Source: Paenibacillus tianjinensis (lineage in GTDB: Bacteria > Bacillota > Bacilli > Paenibacillales > Paenibacillaceae). From it: a stretch of DNA of 64,000 nucleotides. Below, in pieces: positions 38,263-47,303 of the stretch. The notes under the pieces were generated by a model that made no database searches, had not been told where the DNA came from, and was given only the letters and a program-made list of their open reading frames with translations. Within the stretch, counting starts at the first letter, position 1. The number at the start of each line of letters is the position of its first letter. The position numbers were made by a program, and so were the translations under genes. Location: assembly GCF_017086365.1 (NCBI RefSeq), contig NZ_CP070969.1, positions 6,164,001-6,228,000 of the forward strand, written 5' to 3'.

Positions 38263-40335
38263 TTATTTAAACAAATCCGGCAATATGTCGTAAATATATT
38301 GGTTTACCCAGTTCCATGCATGGGTGCCGCCATCGCTGACGATAAAATAGAAATTCCCTTTCTTCGTATCCGATGAGTAAATGAAACTCTCCTTGATCTG
38401 CTTCATAGCGTCGATCTGAGGCTTCATATTCGGATAAGCGATATCCAGGCTGCCTGTGGCGCTGAACACGTAGTAATCCTTAGGCGTGTACCCGGATTGC
38501 CGGGCTACATTGGCAAGGTATGCCGCAGTTTCTTTCGGCATGGTTCCGCCGCCTCTCTGGCCCATAATCCAGCTGTCACCGCTCAATGGCATATAATACT
38601 TGAAATAATCGAGGCAATTGATGAACGTGTACCAAGTTGTTACAGATCCCATAGAGAACCCGCCGAATGCCCGATGCGCCCGGGATGCCTTCAGATCGGC
38701 CACACTTGCGGATGCCGCATAAGTACGATATTTGGTTTCTACCATTGGAACTATTTCTTTCATCAGCTCCTCGTGGAAGAACTCCGGTTCATTCTTTCCT
38801 CCATAGAAGGTAGGAGTCACTACAATAAGCGGCTCTATATCACCCTTGGCAATCATATTGTCCAGGATCTTCTTCATCTCTTTGCTTTCGCCGGGGCCGC
38901 CGAATATGAGATTCTCATTCTCGCCGCCGCCGTGCATCAGATATAGCACATTATATTTCTTGCTGGCATCAGAAGCATTGTAACCGTATGGAAGATAAAC
39001 GTTCAGCTTCTTTGCGTCTTTGCCATTATTAAGATTAGTAGCCGTGTAGGACAAGCTTTCGATTGTACCCGGCTTGCTGCTCTCTAAACGGTATTCATCC
39101 GGAACCGCTTTGAATTCCTTCTCATTTGCCGCTTCCTCTGTTAACACCAGTTTGCCGATTGCTTCTTTGATCGCAGCGTATTGTGTGTCGATTTGGCTCT
39201 GGGTAACCTTCTTCCCGTTAATAACGCCTTCTGCAGCTTTAATAGCATTCGTCACAATGCTTGCATTTTGGTAACGTGTGAGATCCAGCTTTTGCGTACT
39301 CTTGATCAGGTTCAGGAGGTCATAAGGGTTCAGTCCGCTGACGTCATTTTTGGTCTTGCCTGTGAGCAGGACACTCCCGAACTTCCCTGTATCGTTCCAT
39401 GCAGTGCCTGTTGAATCAAATGCATTGATGGCCCCAACCCGCTCCGTCCCTTTAGCATCATTAACCTGTAACTCGATTCCGATCACTTTCCCGTTTTCAG
39501 GTTTCTTTTGCAAGGCGATTCTTGCCTCTACTATATAGCCGTCCTTCATTTTCTTAGTAGAAGTATAGAACCGCTGGGCATTGCCAACGTCAACAGATTG
39601 AACATTCTCGTAGTTTACCCGGAAATGCAAATCATCGACACCATATTCCTGTGACTTGTCATTATTCTCGTCCAGGAAAATTTCCAATGAATCCTGCATG
39701 TACGGCGTCCCGGATTGCACGGACAAGTCCTTATCTTTGATTTCTGCAAGAATATACAAGGCGTTATCGTCCCATAATGCTTTAAACTCAGCCGTGGTAT
39801 CGGTATTGCCTGATACATACTTCGGCTTAATCATCTGCGCGTTATTCCAAGCCTTATCGATTGAACCGTCCATGACCGGCGAACCGAAGTAGGCAACCAT
39901 TCTCCCTTGGGAGTCTAATCCATTACTGTCTACCGGTATTTTCTTAGGCTCTGGCGGCGGGTTTGTGTTTTTCTTGTTCACCTTAATTTTGGCAGTCAAG
40001 GTTATTGGCTCCTCATTATATCTAATGATCTTACATGTAATGGTTGCAGCACCAACCGCAAGCGCTTTCACAATTCCGGTCTGATTTACCGAGGCCACCG
40101 AGTGATCACTGCTGCTCCATTGATAGGTCGAATTGGACGGCTGATTAGCGATCATCAAAGTGAACGTTTCCCCTACGGACAATACTTTGGTTCCTTTGTG
40201 TATGAATGCAGGTTGATTCTTCTTGGCTGCAGCTGCTGTCGCATTGGACCACAAGCCTAGAAAATTCGCAAATAGCATGGCGACAACAGCCAGGAGCACA
40301 ATCGGTAATCGGAATTGTCTTGTACCTTTCTTCAA
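38263..40335 (-). CDS. Secreted multidomain carbohydrate esterase (Big2, CBM9-like, helical, CE1-type)
   Basis: 690 residues. The start is a TTG at 40335, with GGAGG eight bases upstream, and gives a clean signal peptide cleaved near NATAAAA. Domains in order: bacterial Ig-like Big2 (about 45-115), a CBM9-like sugar-binding domain (about 150-320; WDDNALYILAEIKDKDL), a helical FIVAR-like spacer (about 330-400), and a CE1/feruloyl-esterase-type hydrolase (about 430-690). The hydrolase shows LYLMHGGGENE, nucleophile GGFSMGSVTT, and a His in DGGTHAWNWV. It probably removes acyl groups from plant xylan outside the cell. Neighbouring LacI and cre-like elements suggest sugar control. Confidence 0.88.
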   Translation of the reverse strand: MKKGTRQFRLPIVLLAVVAMLFANFLGLWSNATAAAAKKNQPAFIHKGTKVLSVGETFTLMIANQPSNSTYQWSSSDHSVASVNQTGIVKALAVGAATITCKIIRYNEEPITLTAKIKVNKKNTNPPPEPKKIPVDSNGLDSQGRMVAYFGSPVMDGSIDKAWNNAQMIKPKYVSGNTDTTAEFKALWDDNALYILAEIKDKDLSVQSGTPYMQDSLEIFLDENNDKSQEYGVDDLHFRVNYENVQSVDVGNAQRFYTSTKKMKDGYIVEARIALQKKPENGKVIGIELQVNDAKGTERVGAINAFDSTGTAWNDTGKFGSVLLTGKTKNDVSGLNPYDLLNLIKSTQKLDLTRYQNASIVTNAIKAAEGVINGKKVTQSQIDTQYAAIKEAIGKLVLTEEAANEKEFKAVPDEYRLESSKPGTIESLSYTATNLNNGKDAKKLNVYLPYGYNASDASKKYNVLYLMHGGGENENLIFGGPGESKEMKKILDNMIAKGDIEPLIVVTPTFYGGKNEPEFFHEELMKEIVPMVETKYRTYAASASVADLKASRAHRAFGGFSMGSVTTWYTFINCLDYFKYYMPLSGDSWIMGQRGGGTMPKETAAYLANVARQSGYTPKDYYVFSATGSLDIAYPNMKPQIDAMKQIKESFIYSSDTKKGNFYFIVSDGGTHAWNWVNQYIYDILPDLFK

Positions 40336-40557
40336 CAATATCGCCTCCGTTAATGAAATTGGTAGTTCTGAATGTAGATCCATACAATCAGCGGCCAGTT
40401 CATCATCGAACAGACCCTATCCTTTCATACACACCGCTTATGACACCTCGCTTTCTACAAGGGATATCATACGAGAATTGCTTATCCACCCTCACTGCAA
40501 TAACGTTTTAGCAAAGCTGCTTCATTTTATCTCATTTCAACTTAAAAATCAACATGC

Positions 40558-40571
40558 AGAAAGCGTTTGCA
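40558..40571 (-). promoter_or_regulatory. cre- or LacI-type operator candidate upstream of the esterase
   Basis: The minus strand reads TGCAAACGCTTTCT, which fits the cre consensus TGWAANCGNTNWCA at all but two positions. It could be bound by CcpA or by the LacI-family regulator encoded next door. It is about 220 bases before the esterase start. Confidence 0.4.
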
Positions 40572-40637
40572 AATTGCGGATTCAAGCAAGTGCCTTGAAT
40601 TTGATATAGCTTCCTATATCGTTCAGGGTGGTAAGGT

Positions 40638-40677
40638 AAAAAAAACAGCAGGTCTCGTTCATAAGACCTGCTGTTAC
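40638..40677 (-). terminator. Terminator after the LacI-family gene
   Basis: On the minus strand AACAGCAGGTCTTATGAACGAGACCTGCTGTT followed by TTTTTT: an 11-bp stem, about 45 bases past the stop. Confidence 0.88.
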
Positions 40678-40723
40678 TTTTCTGTTAACTTGGCTGTGTT
40701 TGTTCAGGGCAGCTGACAAGTCA

Positions 40724-41755
40724 CTACAGTTCATTTGTATATCCCCCGCAGGATTGCCGGAAGATGAACGGGGTCTCGAACACGACCGAAGAATTGTGAC
40801 CTGCCGTTCCCCGTATAGCCTCCAAGATCAAGTTAATGGACACACGAGCCATCTCCTCCACTGGCAGCTTAATTGTGGATAATGACGGCACCGTATATCG
40901 TTCGATCTCATGGTCACCGTACGTCATGATCTCCATTTGGTCCGGAATCTTAATGCCGGCTCCGTGAAAGACAGACAACGCCGCGACTGCCATAATGCTG
41001 ATTGGGAAGAAGACAGCCGTTGGAGGTTCTCCCTCCCCTTCAAGCATTCGCACAGCGGCTCTATTGCCCCCCTCCATGGTCATGGGGGCACTCTGGATGT
41101 GCGCTTCATCCAGTGTTAATCCATACCGTGAACAGGATTCGATGAATCCCATTTGGCGCTGGCTGTTCTTGGTCTTTTCCATATAATCAGGCATGATAAT
41201 ACCAACCCGTCTATGTCCACGGATTGCGAACAGCTCGGCGGTCTTTCGCCCGATTTCAAAATTATCGACATGGACATTGGTATAGACATTGCTCTCCCGG
41301 TTGAAGATGACTGTGGGCAAGCCTAATGGATTAAGTTCCAGATATTCTTGATCCTCTTGAGAAATCCCTGTCAAGATCACGCCGTTGAACAATCCTTGTT
41401 CGCACTTGCTTCTCATCTTATGAATCTGGGAACGCCGGTAGGGATGGATCGTCATCTCAAACTCGTTCTCCTCCCGCATCATAACGCCCTGCGCCCCCAT
41501 AAAGAAACGTCCAAGCATGTCGGCGGACAGGTCGTTCGGCCAGAATGCAGCAATGACCGGGACATTCTTGTTACCGGACTGCCGCAGGCGCCGCGCAGCC
41601 ACATTGGGTAAATACCCGTAGCTCTTCGCTGCCTCCATCACTCTCTCTTGGGTTTTCTTGGAGATCCTCATCTCATCACCGCGGCCGTTTAATACCAGGG
41701 ACACAGTTCCAACAGATAAGTTTGTTTTCTCAGCTATCTCTTTAATGGTGGACAT
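40724..41755 (-). CDS. LacI-family transcriptional regulator
   Basis: 343 residues. The N-terminal HTH STIKEIAEKTNLSVGTVSLVLNG with the hinge helix (LPNVAARRLRQ near 50-60) is followed by a periplasmic-binding-type ligand domain. The start at 41755 is preceded by AGGGTGAG; a GTG three codons earlier is possible. Candidate targets are the esterase gene downstream or the MFS gene divergent from it. Confidence 0.9.
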   Translation of the reverse strand: MSTIKEIAEKTNLSVGTVSLVLNGRGDEMRISKKTQERVMEAAKSYGYLPNVAARRLRQSGNKNVPVIAAFWPNDLSADMLGRFFMGAQGVMMREENEFEMTIHPYRRSQIHKMRSKCEQGLFNGVILTGISQEDQEYLELNPLGLPTVIFNRESNVYTNVHVDNFEIGRKTAELFAIRGHRRVGIIMPDYMEKTKNSQRQMGFIESCSRYGLTLDEAHIQSAPMTMEGGNRAAVRMLEGEGEPPTAVFFPISIMAVAALSVFHGAGIKIPDQMEIMTYGDHEIERYTVPSLSTIKLPVEEMARVSINLILEAIRGTAGHNSSVVFETPFIFRQSCGGYTNEL

Positions 41756-41962
41756 TGATCTCACCCTGTTCTTATTGATTACGACTATCCGCGTATCTCC
41801 TACTATTTTATCAGAAACCGCAGCTTTAACCTATTCCATCCTTCATCTCACCGGTTTGAGTTTCCTTTCGGTTTGACAACTAAGACTACCAAGTGATACG
41901 TTTAGGATGCTTGTTAAAACGAAATTGCAATGCATAACCTTATTAGTTGTGGAGACCAGAAA

Positions 41963-43261
41963 ATGAAGAACAAAACCGTCATTTCCACCTCGCCCTCACT
42001 GTGGACCACAGACTTCGTACTCGTTACCGCCGTCATGACGCTTACGCGTATCTGCACCCAGGTACAGACCATATCCATGCCTCTTTATTTCCAACACCTC
42101 GGGGCAAGCATTACGGTGGCCGGACTGTCCATGACCGCCTTTACCATCGCTGCTATGCTCTTCCGTCCGTTCGTCGGAGCGTTATTGGACCAACGGGGAA
42201 GGAAGCCGCTCCTGATCATAGGATTGTTTCTATATGCCCTTTCCACCTTTGCTTACGGTTTGGTTACCATGATTCCGCTCCTGATTGTTCTCCGCATCAT
42301 TCACGGAGCCTCATTCTCGGCCAGTTCTACCTCCACCAGTGCTATGATTACCGATATTCTCCCTGAGAAGCACATGACACAAGGCTTGGCCTATTACGGT
42401 ATGTTCGGCACCCTGTCCATTGCCTTGGCTCCTTCCATGACTCTTTATTTCATTGATCACGCCACCTATACGACACTCTTCAGTGTAACATCGGGGCTTA
42501 GTGTTGTTGCATTGTTGATTAGCCTTGTCGTTACCTCCGAGCGAAGCCGTCTCTCCAAAATTGCTGAACATCAAAGCAGGGCAGAGTTGGAGACGAGAAC
42601 GGATTCGATACCGGCTAAATACTCCATATGGAACTCGTTTATTGTAAGGAAAGCTTTTTCTCCTGTGCTCACCATGCTCTCTATAACCATCGCGACGAGC
42701 GCTGTTACTGTTTTCTTGCCCACTTACTCCAGAGCTGTCGGAATCCCCGGTATTGGCCTTTTTTACTTGGTGCAGGCAGCTGCCCTGGCCGCATCCAGCA
42801 TAGTGATCGGCCATCTTTCTAAGAAATGGGGGGCGGTTATGGTGATCCGCTGCAGCTTGCTCGCCCTGGGCTCCTCTATCATGGTCATTAGTCTATGCCC
42901 CACCCTGTGGGCGATTCTATTGGCCGCCGCGCTCTTCGGATTCGCTAATGGATTGTTGATGCCTGAGCTAAATGCTCTAGCTGTACTTAGTGCTGCACCC
43001 AACCGCAGAGGGCAGGCAAGTGCCATGTTCTACCTTGCGCTTGATATTGGCATCGGGACCGGCGCGGCGGTCTGGGGATGGGTCTCCGATACCATTGGTA
43101 TCCAGTGGATCTACATAATAGCCGGATGCTTACCCTTCATACTTCTGCTAGTCTCAGTATTATGCCGCATTGATTATAATCTGGGTTCCGTTCAAGCAGA
43201 ACAACAGGTGCGGCCATATGGCAATGAGGGAACTACGCTCGCAGCACAGTCAAAAGAATGA
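41963..43261 (+). CDS. MFS transporter, 12-helix
   Basis: 432 residues with twelve hydrophobic helices. The loop 2-3 signature reads GALLDQRGRKPLLIIG near residue 75, and the helix 4/5 region (RIIHGASFSASSTSTSAMITDILP) is of the drug/sugar efflux type. It is divergent from the LacI gene. GGAG is eight bases before the ATG at 41963. The substrate is unknown: an efflux pump of the YttB/YfkF group or a sugar exporter is possible. Confidence 0.85.
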   Translation: MKNKTVISTSPSLWTTDFVLVTAVMTLTRICTQVQTISMPLYFQHLGASITVAGLSMTAFTIAAMLFRPFVGALLDQRGRKPLLIIGLFLYALSTFAYGLVTMIPLLIVLRIIHGASFSASSTSTSAMITDILPEKHMTQGLAYYGMFGTLSIALAPSMTLYFIDHATYTTLFSVTSGLSVVALLISLVVTSERSRLSKIAEHQSRAELETRTDSIPAKYSIWNSFIVRKAFSPVLTMLSITIATSAVTVFLPTYSRAVGIPGIGLFYLVQAAALAASSIVIGHLSKKWGAVMVIRCSLLALGSSIMVISLCPTLWAILLAAALFGFANGLLMPELNALAVLSAAPNRRGQASAMFYLALDIGIGTGAAVWGWVSDTIGIQWIYIIAGCLPFILLLVSVLCRIDYNLGSVQAEQQVRPYGNEGTTLAAQSKE

Positions 43262-43403
43262 GATCTCAATGTTCCTTGATGAGTATACAGGATACAATCG
43301 TGTAGAATAGCGGCTCTTTAACGTATCATTCTTCACATGCGCCAAAATTTTACAATGATAAGCTTGATAATAGATGCCTTATGACACTTTAGGAGGTAAT
43401 TCA

Positions 43404-43874
43404 ATGAGCAAGTACGACGAAGCCATGAAGCTGCTGGAAGAACAAGTGGGTAATAAGGACGGCCTGATCACTCTGTCTACTATCGCGCTGGAACCGGGGG
43501 CCAATGGCAAAAGCCGCCCCGCCGCCCGCATTGTGGACGCCTATTATGAGGACGGTGCGTTTTACACCGTCACTTACGCGACCTCAGGCAAGATGCAGCA
43601 GATCGCAGAGAACCCCGAAGTCGCCGTTTGTATCATCGTCGAGAACTTTACGGCCGATGGTATCGGTGAGAACCTGGGCTGGGTATGTGACGAGCAAAAC
43701 GCGGAGATGATGACAAAGCTGCGTACCATATTCGCCGATTGGTATTACGAAGCCAATAACGACGAAGACCCTAACACATGCCTGCTGCGCATTCGCCTGA
43801 TAAAGGGCCTCTGGAATGACGCCCATAAAGGGATCAGAAATGAGATTGATTTTGTCCATAAGACGGTAAGTTAA
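43404..43874 (+). CDS. Pyridoxamine 5'-phosphate oxidase-like flavin-binding protein
   Basis: 156 residues of the split-barrel FMN-binding fold: SRPAARIVDAYYEDGAFYTVTYATSGKMQQIAENPEVAVCI is the classic strand-helix-strand of this family. This short type often acts as an F420/FMN-dependent reductase or haem-degrading relative. TTAGGAGGTAATTCA precedes the ATG. Single gene with a terminator at 43946-43970. Confidence 0.85.
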   Translation: MSKYDEAMKLLEEQVGNKDGLITLSTIALEPGANGKSRPAARIVDAYYEDGAFYTVTYATSGKMQQIAENPEVAVCIIVENFTADGIGENLGWVCDEQNAEMMTKLRTIFADWYYEANNDEDPNTCLLRIRLIKGLWNDAHKGIRNEIDFVHKTVS

Positions 43875-43945
43875 GGGATCTTTGTGGTTCGCCTTATTGG
43901 ATTAATGAGAAGTAAACATTTGATAATAGACAGTGTTAGCTCAAA

Positions 43946-43970
43946 GGGAGTGTCCGTACACTCCTTTTTT
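43946..43970 (+). terminator. Terminator abutting the outermost rlmH-type repeat
   Basis: GGAGTGT-CCGT-ACACTCC followed by TTTTTT. It ends immediately before the repeat that begins at 43971. Confidence 0.88.
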
Positions 43971-43995
43971 CGCCGTTACTTATGGTACGGTTCAC
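43971..43995 (-). repeat. att-like repeat 4 (outermost)
   Basis: On the minus strand GGTGAACCGTACCATAAGTAA encodes GEPYHK-stop, as does the end of rlmH. The similarity to the rlmH end continues into GGCGAAAAAA after the stop. Confidence 0.65.
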
Positions 43996-44230
43996 CGCAC
44001 TTTCTTTAGCAGCAAGTTTTTTTCTAAGGACACCCTTTATGGGATGATCCTCTCTTGAACAACAATTTTGAGAAATCTTGAAACTTTTCTTATAATTGAC
44101 CTTATTTCAACGAGTATACTCTATGTATGCCACACTAAAAATGGAACGCAACATGGTTCGATCAGCAAAAGTGGTGACTTCTACTCATATCCACGAAATT
44201 GTATTAGTTAATAGAGGAGGCAGAGCCTAT

Positions 44231-45091
44231 ATGGGGAAACATGATTTTTCATCCGCTTTGGGGGAATTCATCAAATCGCGCAGACATCGGCTTCAACCTG
44301 AAAATGCGGGAATCAAACCCTTGCCTGGCAGGAGGCGTACTCCGGGACTTCGAAGGGAAGAAGTCGCCTATCTGGCCAATGTCAGCGTAACTTATTATAC
44401 TTGGCTAGAACAGGGCCGAGAGAGGAATCCTTCCCCAGAAATCTTGTCCCACATCAGCCAAGCGCTGCAACTGGATACAGACGAGCGGAAGCACTTATTC
44501 GACCTGGCCGCACCCGATCCAATCAGCTTCAGCATGACCCAGAGATCAGATAAACCCGATAACGGATTTTTGCAAAACCTTGTGGATCAAATGCGTTATC
44601 CTTCTTTCATTGCCAATGAGTTTGCCGATTTGATCGTCTGGAATCGAGGAGTGGAGCTCGTTGTCGCGGACTTCAGCCAATTGCCCGAAAGCGAACGAAA
44701 TATGGTGGCGCTGGTGTTTCTGGATCCGGAGTACCCAAAGAAGCTTGTAAACTGGGAAGATTTTGCTCGTCACATGACGGCGTTAATCCGGGCAGGCTTC
44801 GACAGTAACAAAAACAACCCCATGTACATGGAACGCTATGAGCATCTTAGACGGAATAGCGAAGACTTCGTACGTTTGTGGGAGTGGCATGAGATCCGGC
44901 AAAAAAGCTCTGCCCCGATTCATTATCTTCTTCCAGACGGACAGGAATTGGCGTTCACGATCCATTGCGCTGCCCTCGACAATAATCCGGAACTGCAATG
45001 GTGCTTCTTCGTTCCTACACCAGGTTCGGGAACGGAAGAGCGACTAGCAAAATTGCTGGAGCAAGACGCCGGGTGGCCGCCGCAATCTTAG
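44231..45091 (+). CDS. XRE/MmyB-type transcriptional regulator
   Basis: 286 residues. The N-terminal XRE HTH includes the conserved RRTPGLRREEVAYLANVSVTYYTWLEQGR (about residues 34-62), and the C-terminal half is the PAS-like MmyB ligand domain, which binds fatty acids in known relatives. I choose the ATG at 44231, with GAGGAGG ten bases upstream. It precedes a short-chain dehydrogenase gene in the same direction, the arrangement typical of MmyB regulators and their targets. Confidence 0.88.
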   Translation: MGKHDFSSALGEFIKSRRHRLQPENAGIKPLPGRRRTPGLRREEVAYLANVSVTYYTWLEQGRERNPSPEILSHISQALQLDTDERKHLFDLAAPDPISFSMTQRSDKPDNGFLQNLVDQMRYPSFIANEFADLIVWNRGVELVVADFSQLPESERNMVALVFLDPEYPKKLVNWEDFARHMTALIRAGFDSNKNNPMYMERYEHLRRNSEDFVRLWEWHEIRQKSSAPIHYLLPDGQELAFTIHCAALDNNPELQWCFFVPTPGSGTEERLAKLLEQDAGWPPQS

Positions 45092-45184
45092 CCTGTTAGT
45101 TCCGTTAATAGTATAAAGACACAGTGGTTATCCCCTTCTATCGTTGGTATTATCTTAACAATATCAAGACGAGGGGGCTGTGTC

Positions 45185-45982
45185 ATGAATACATATGCAT
45201 ATCAGGGCAAGCTGGCAGTGGTCACCGGTGCTTCATCCGGAATTGGCGAAGTGTATGCTGGGGCGCTGGCTGCACAAGGCTGCCATGTCGTACTAGCCGC
45301 ACGCTCAGAAAAGAAGCTGAACGCATTGGCCGGCGAAATTCAACGTAAGTATGGAGTGCAGGCGTATGCCCTGCCCTGCGATTTGTCCAAAGCAGGTGCC
45401 CCGCGCCAACTAGCCGAATCCATCGCCGAGCTCGGCCTAACGGTAGATATTCTAATCAATAACGCAGGCGTTGGCACGCATGGCCGCTTTGAGGAGATCG
45501 ATCCGGAGCGCGAGCAGGAGGAAATTATGCTGAACACCGCTGCTCTTGTCGACCTGACGCATCATTTTCTGCCCGGTATGCTGCAGCGCAAGGATGGAGT
45601 CGTCGTCAACGTGGCTTCAATGGCCGCGTTCGCACCTTGCGCCTATTCGGCTGTTTACGGTGCAACCAAGGCTTTCGTGTTATCTTTCTCCGAAGCGTTG
45701 TGGGCCGAAACCCGTGGACGCGGTGTGCGCGTCCTTACCCTGTGTCCGGGGGCGACGGATACAGGCTTTTTCGATGCTGTCGGCAGCAGGGACATGGCGG
45801 CGGGTAGCGCATTGTCCACTCCAGAGAAAGTCGTGCAAGCTGGATTTCGCGGAATCGACAAAGGCAGCATTTATATCATCGACGGGCGAAATAATCACAT
45901 GGCAGCTCAGATGGGTCGTTTTCTTCCCCGTCATAGAGTAGCTATGATAATGGAACGCATCTCGCGCCCCAAAAAACATTGA
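45185..45982 (+). CDS. Short-chain dehydrogenase/reductase (SDR)
   Basis: 265 residues. The NAD(P)-binding motif is TGASSGIGEVYA near residue 17, with NNAGVG near 92 and the catalytic YxxxK in SAVYGATKAF near 157. The pattern is that of YqjQ/DltE-type SDRs. It lies 93 bases after the MmyB-type regulator gene, its likely controller. GAGGGGGCTGTGTC precedes the ATG. Confidence 0.9.
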   Translation: MNTYAYQGKLAVVTGASSGIGEVYAGALAAQGCHVVLAARSEKKLNALAGEIQRKYGVQAYALPCDLSKAGAPRQLAESIAELGLTVDILINNAGVGTHGRFEEIDPEREQEEIMLNTAALVDLTHHFLPGMLQRKDGVVVNVASMAAFAPCAYSAVYGATKAFVLSFSEALWAETRGRGVRVLTLCPGATDTGFFDAVGSRDMAAGSALSTPEKVVQAGFRGIDKGSIYIIDGRNNHMAAQMGRFLPRHRVAMIMERISRPKKH

Positions 45983-46097
45983 GAACCCACTTAAGCTGCG
46001 ATTCTTACGCTTTGGGGCGCTAATCACAATGCTCTCTTAACTCATGGTTCTGTTTCATATAATGCTAGAGTCTTATTTTTACGCAATCGGAGTACCA

Positions 46098-46223
46098 TTA
46101 GGTTAACATAAATACATCCACCGTACCGAGCATCATCCGAAGCACAGAATCGATGAATATAGGCCATGTAACGGCAAAAAGACTAAGTTTTTTCCATGAT
46201 GGAATGTGATCTGATATTGTCAC
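46098..46223 (-). pseudogene. Remnant of a MATE-family transporter N-terminus
   Basis: A 41-codon frame (GTG at 46223, preceded by AGGAGC) encodes DHIPSWKKLSLFAVTWPIFI followed by DSVLRMMLGTVDVFMLT, the first helix region of a MATE efflux pump, and then stops at TAA. A full MATE protein has about 450 residues and twelve helices, and no more of it is visible downstream. The gene was therefore truncated, with its start signals kept. Confidence 0.7.
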
Positions 46224-46331
46224 GTTATGTATGCTCCTATATACCTATTCATTTTCACTTCACCTAGTTTAGCTCCCTTAAGTTAATACGTCTATTGGTA
46301 TTTACTCTATATTTGAAAATATCATTTAAAT

Positions 46332-46379
46332 AAAAAAGGCGGCCGCCTAGGACTTTTTTCTCTTGTCCGTGGCTGCCGT
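46332..46379 (-). terminator. Probable terminator after the CwlJ-type gene
   Basis: On the minus strand CGGCAGCCACGGAC and GTCCTAGGCGGCCG can pair imperfectly, followed by CCTTTTTTATTT. The stem has several mismatches. Confidence 0.5.
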
Positions 46380-46434
46380 ATTTTCTTTCATTGGGATCCA
46401 CCGAAATACTTGATCTCATGAAATCATGCAGATA

Positions 46435-46878
46435 TTAATACGTATTATATACATTAGCGCATTCTTCTGCAGTTGGTTGATAAAAACAATGTTTCTTCCA
46501 TCGACCTACAAACGGCTGATTATACCAAGTTGGCGGACATGGTCCGGGATTGTCATACGTCCCCGGGCGGAAATACCATAGCGAGTATTTGGCTGGCCAA
46601 CTCCGTTCCCCATTCACAACCCGTTGCGCTAGACGACGTTCTTTATCTCTTGCTTTTTGATAGTACATACCATGTTGCAGCGCTTCGAACGCATGCGGCT
46701 GGTTAATCATTTGGGGAATTGTCCGAATCCCTTCAAAATCGGAACAATTCGCTCTTATCCGGTTAATCCCGACAGCTCCAACATGGAGCATGCCCATTTC
46801 GCCTTCGGCTTCAGCCTCAGCTCGGAGCAGCCTTGCCAACATATCGATATCCTGTTTCCTGGATTTTACCACTGCCAT
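46435..46878 (-). CDS. Cell wall hydrolase, SleB/CwlJ type
   Basis: 147 residues of the Hydrolase_2 (SleB/CwlJ) domain. DIDMLARLLRAEAEAEGEMGMLHVGAVGINRI includes the catalytic Glu in RAEAEGE, and WPAKYSLWYFRPGTYDNPGPCP is the other conserved block. CwlJ-like enzymes lack a signal peptide and act on spore cortex peptidoglycan. This one also has no signal or binding domain, as CwlJ. GAGGTGAG precedes the ATG. Its presence inside a putative accessory island is unusual. Confidence 0.85.
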   Translation of the reverse strand: MAVVKSRKQDIDMLARLLRAEAEAEGEMGMLHVGAVGINRIRANCSDFEGIRTIPQMINQPHAFEALQHGMYYQKARDKERRLAQRVVNGERSWPAKYSLWYFRPGTYDNPGPCPPTWYNQPFVGRWKKHCFYQPTAEECANVYNTY

Positions 46879-47070
46879 TAGCTCACCTCATTCCATTTCT
46901 AAACTCATCATATTTTAGGTGAAGCGGATGTGTTACTTCGGCAAAATAAAGAAAACAATAATTACCTGCCTACGCCTAAGAACTTCTCCTGCATCAAACG
47001 TAAGCCAGAGTGAGGTGTTTACTGCCAATTTTGAGACCGGGCTGCTTAACGTTCTTTCCTACGAATACAT

Positions 47071-47099
47071 CAAAGGCCATCCCGCAGAGGATGGCCTTT
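47071..47099. terminator. Hairpin, probable terminator
   Basis: CAAAGGCCATCC and GGATGGCCTTTG pair perfectly around CGCAGA. T-run is only three bases, so termination is plausible rather than sure. Confidence 0.55.
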
Positions 47100-47156
47100 G
47101 AACTATTACAAGTAGTTGGAGCAGACGGTTCCAAATCGCCCGCTTTCATGAAGTGT

Positions 47157-47178
47157 CCTACTTGTGGTAGGGTTCGGC
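47157..47178 (-). repeat. att-like repeat 3 (most diverged)
   Basis: On the minus strand GCCGAACCCTACCACAAGTAG encodes AEPYHK-stop, preceded by RY. It differs from the rlmH end at several third positions and in the stop codon, so it is weaker evidence than the other copies. Confidence 0.45.
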
Positions 47179-47303
47179 GTAACGGGGTTAACGGCGAAAA
47201 CCTTCATGATGTTTGCTTTCGATTATTATACTAACCAAATTAAAATCCCCCCGTGAAAAGGGTAGGGCTATTCTCACCACCCTGCCTCTTATACGCTTCC
47301 CAT

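Larger units (their letters stand above)
40336..40723. other. Intergenic region between the esterase and LacI genes
   Basis: No gene seen. It holds the esterase 5' region, a cre/LacI-like site at 40558-40571, and the terminator of the lacI-type gene at 40638-40677. The stretch 40384-40557 is AT-rich without recognisable signals. Confidence 0.6.
46879..47303. other. Gap with hairpin and att-like repeat
   Basis: No gene seen. A strong hairpin AAAGGCCATCC / GGATGGCCTTT lies at 47071-47099 and the third rlmH-type repeat at 47157-47178. Short frames here (about 60-75 codons) have no ribosome binding site or recognisable domain. Confidence 0.6.
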
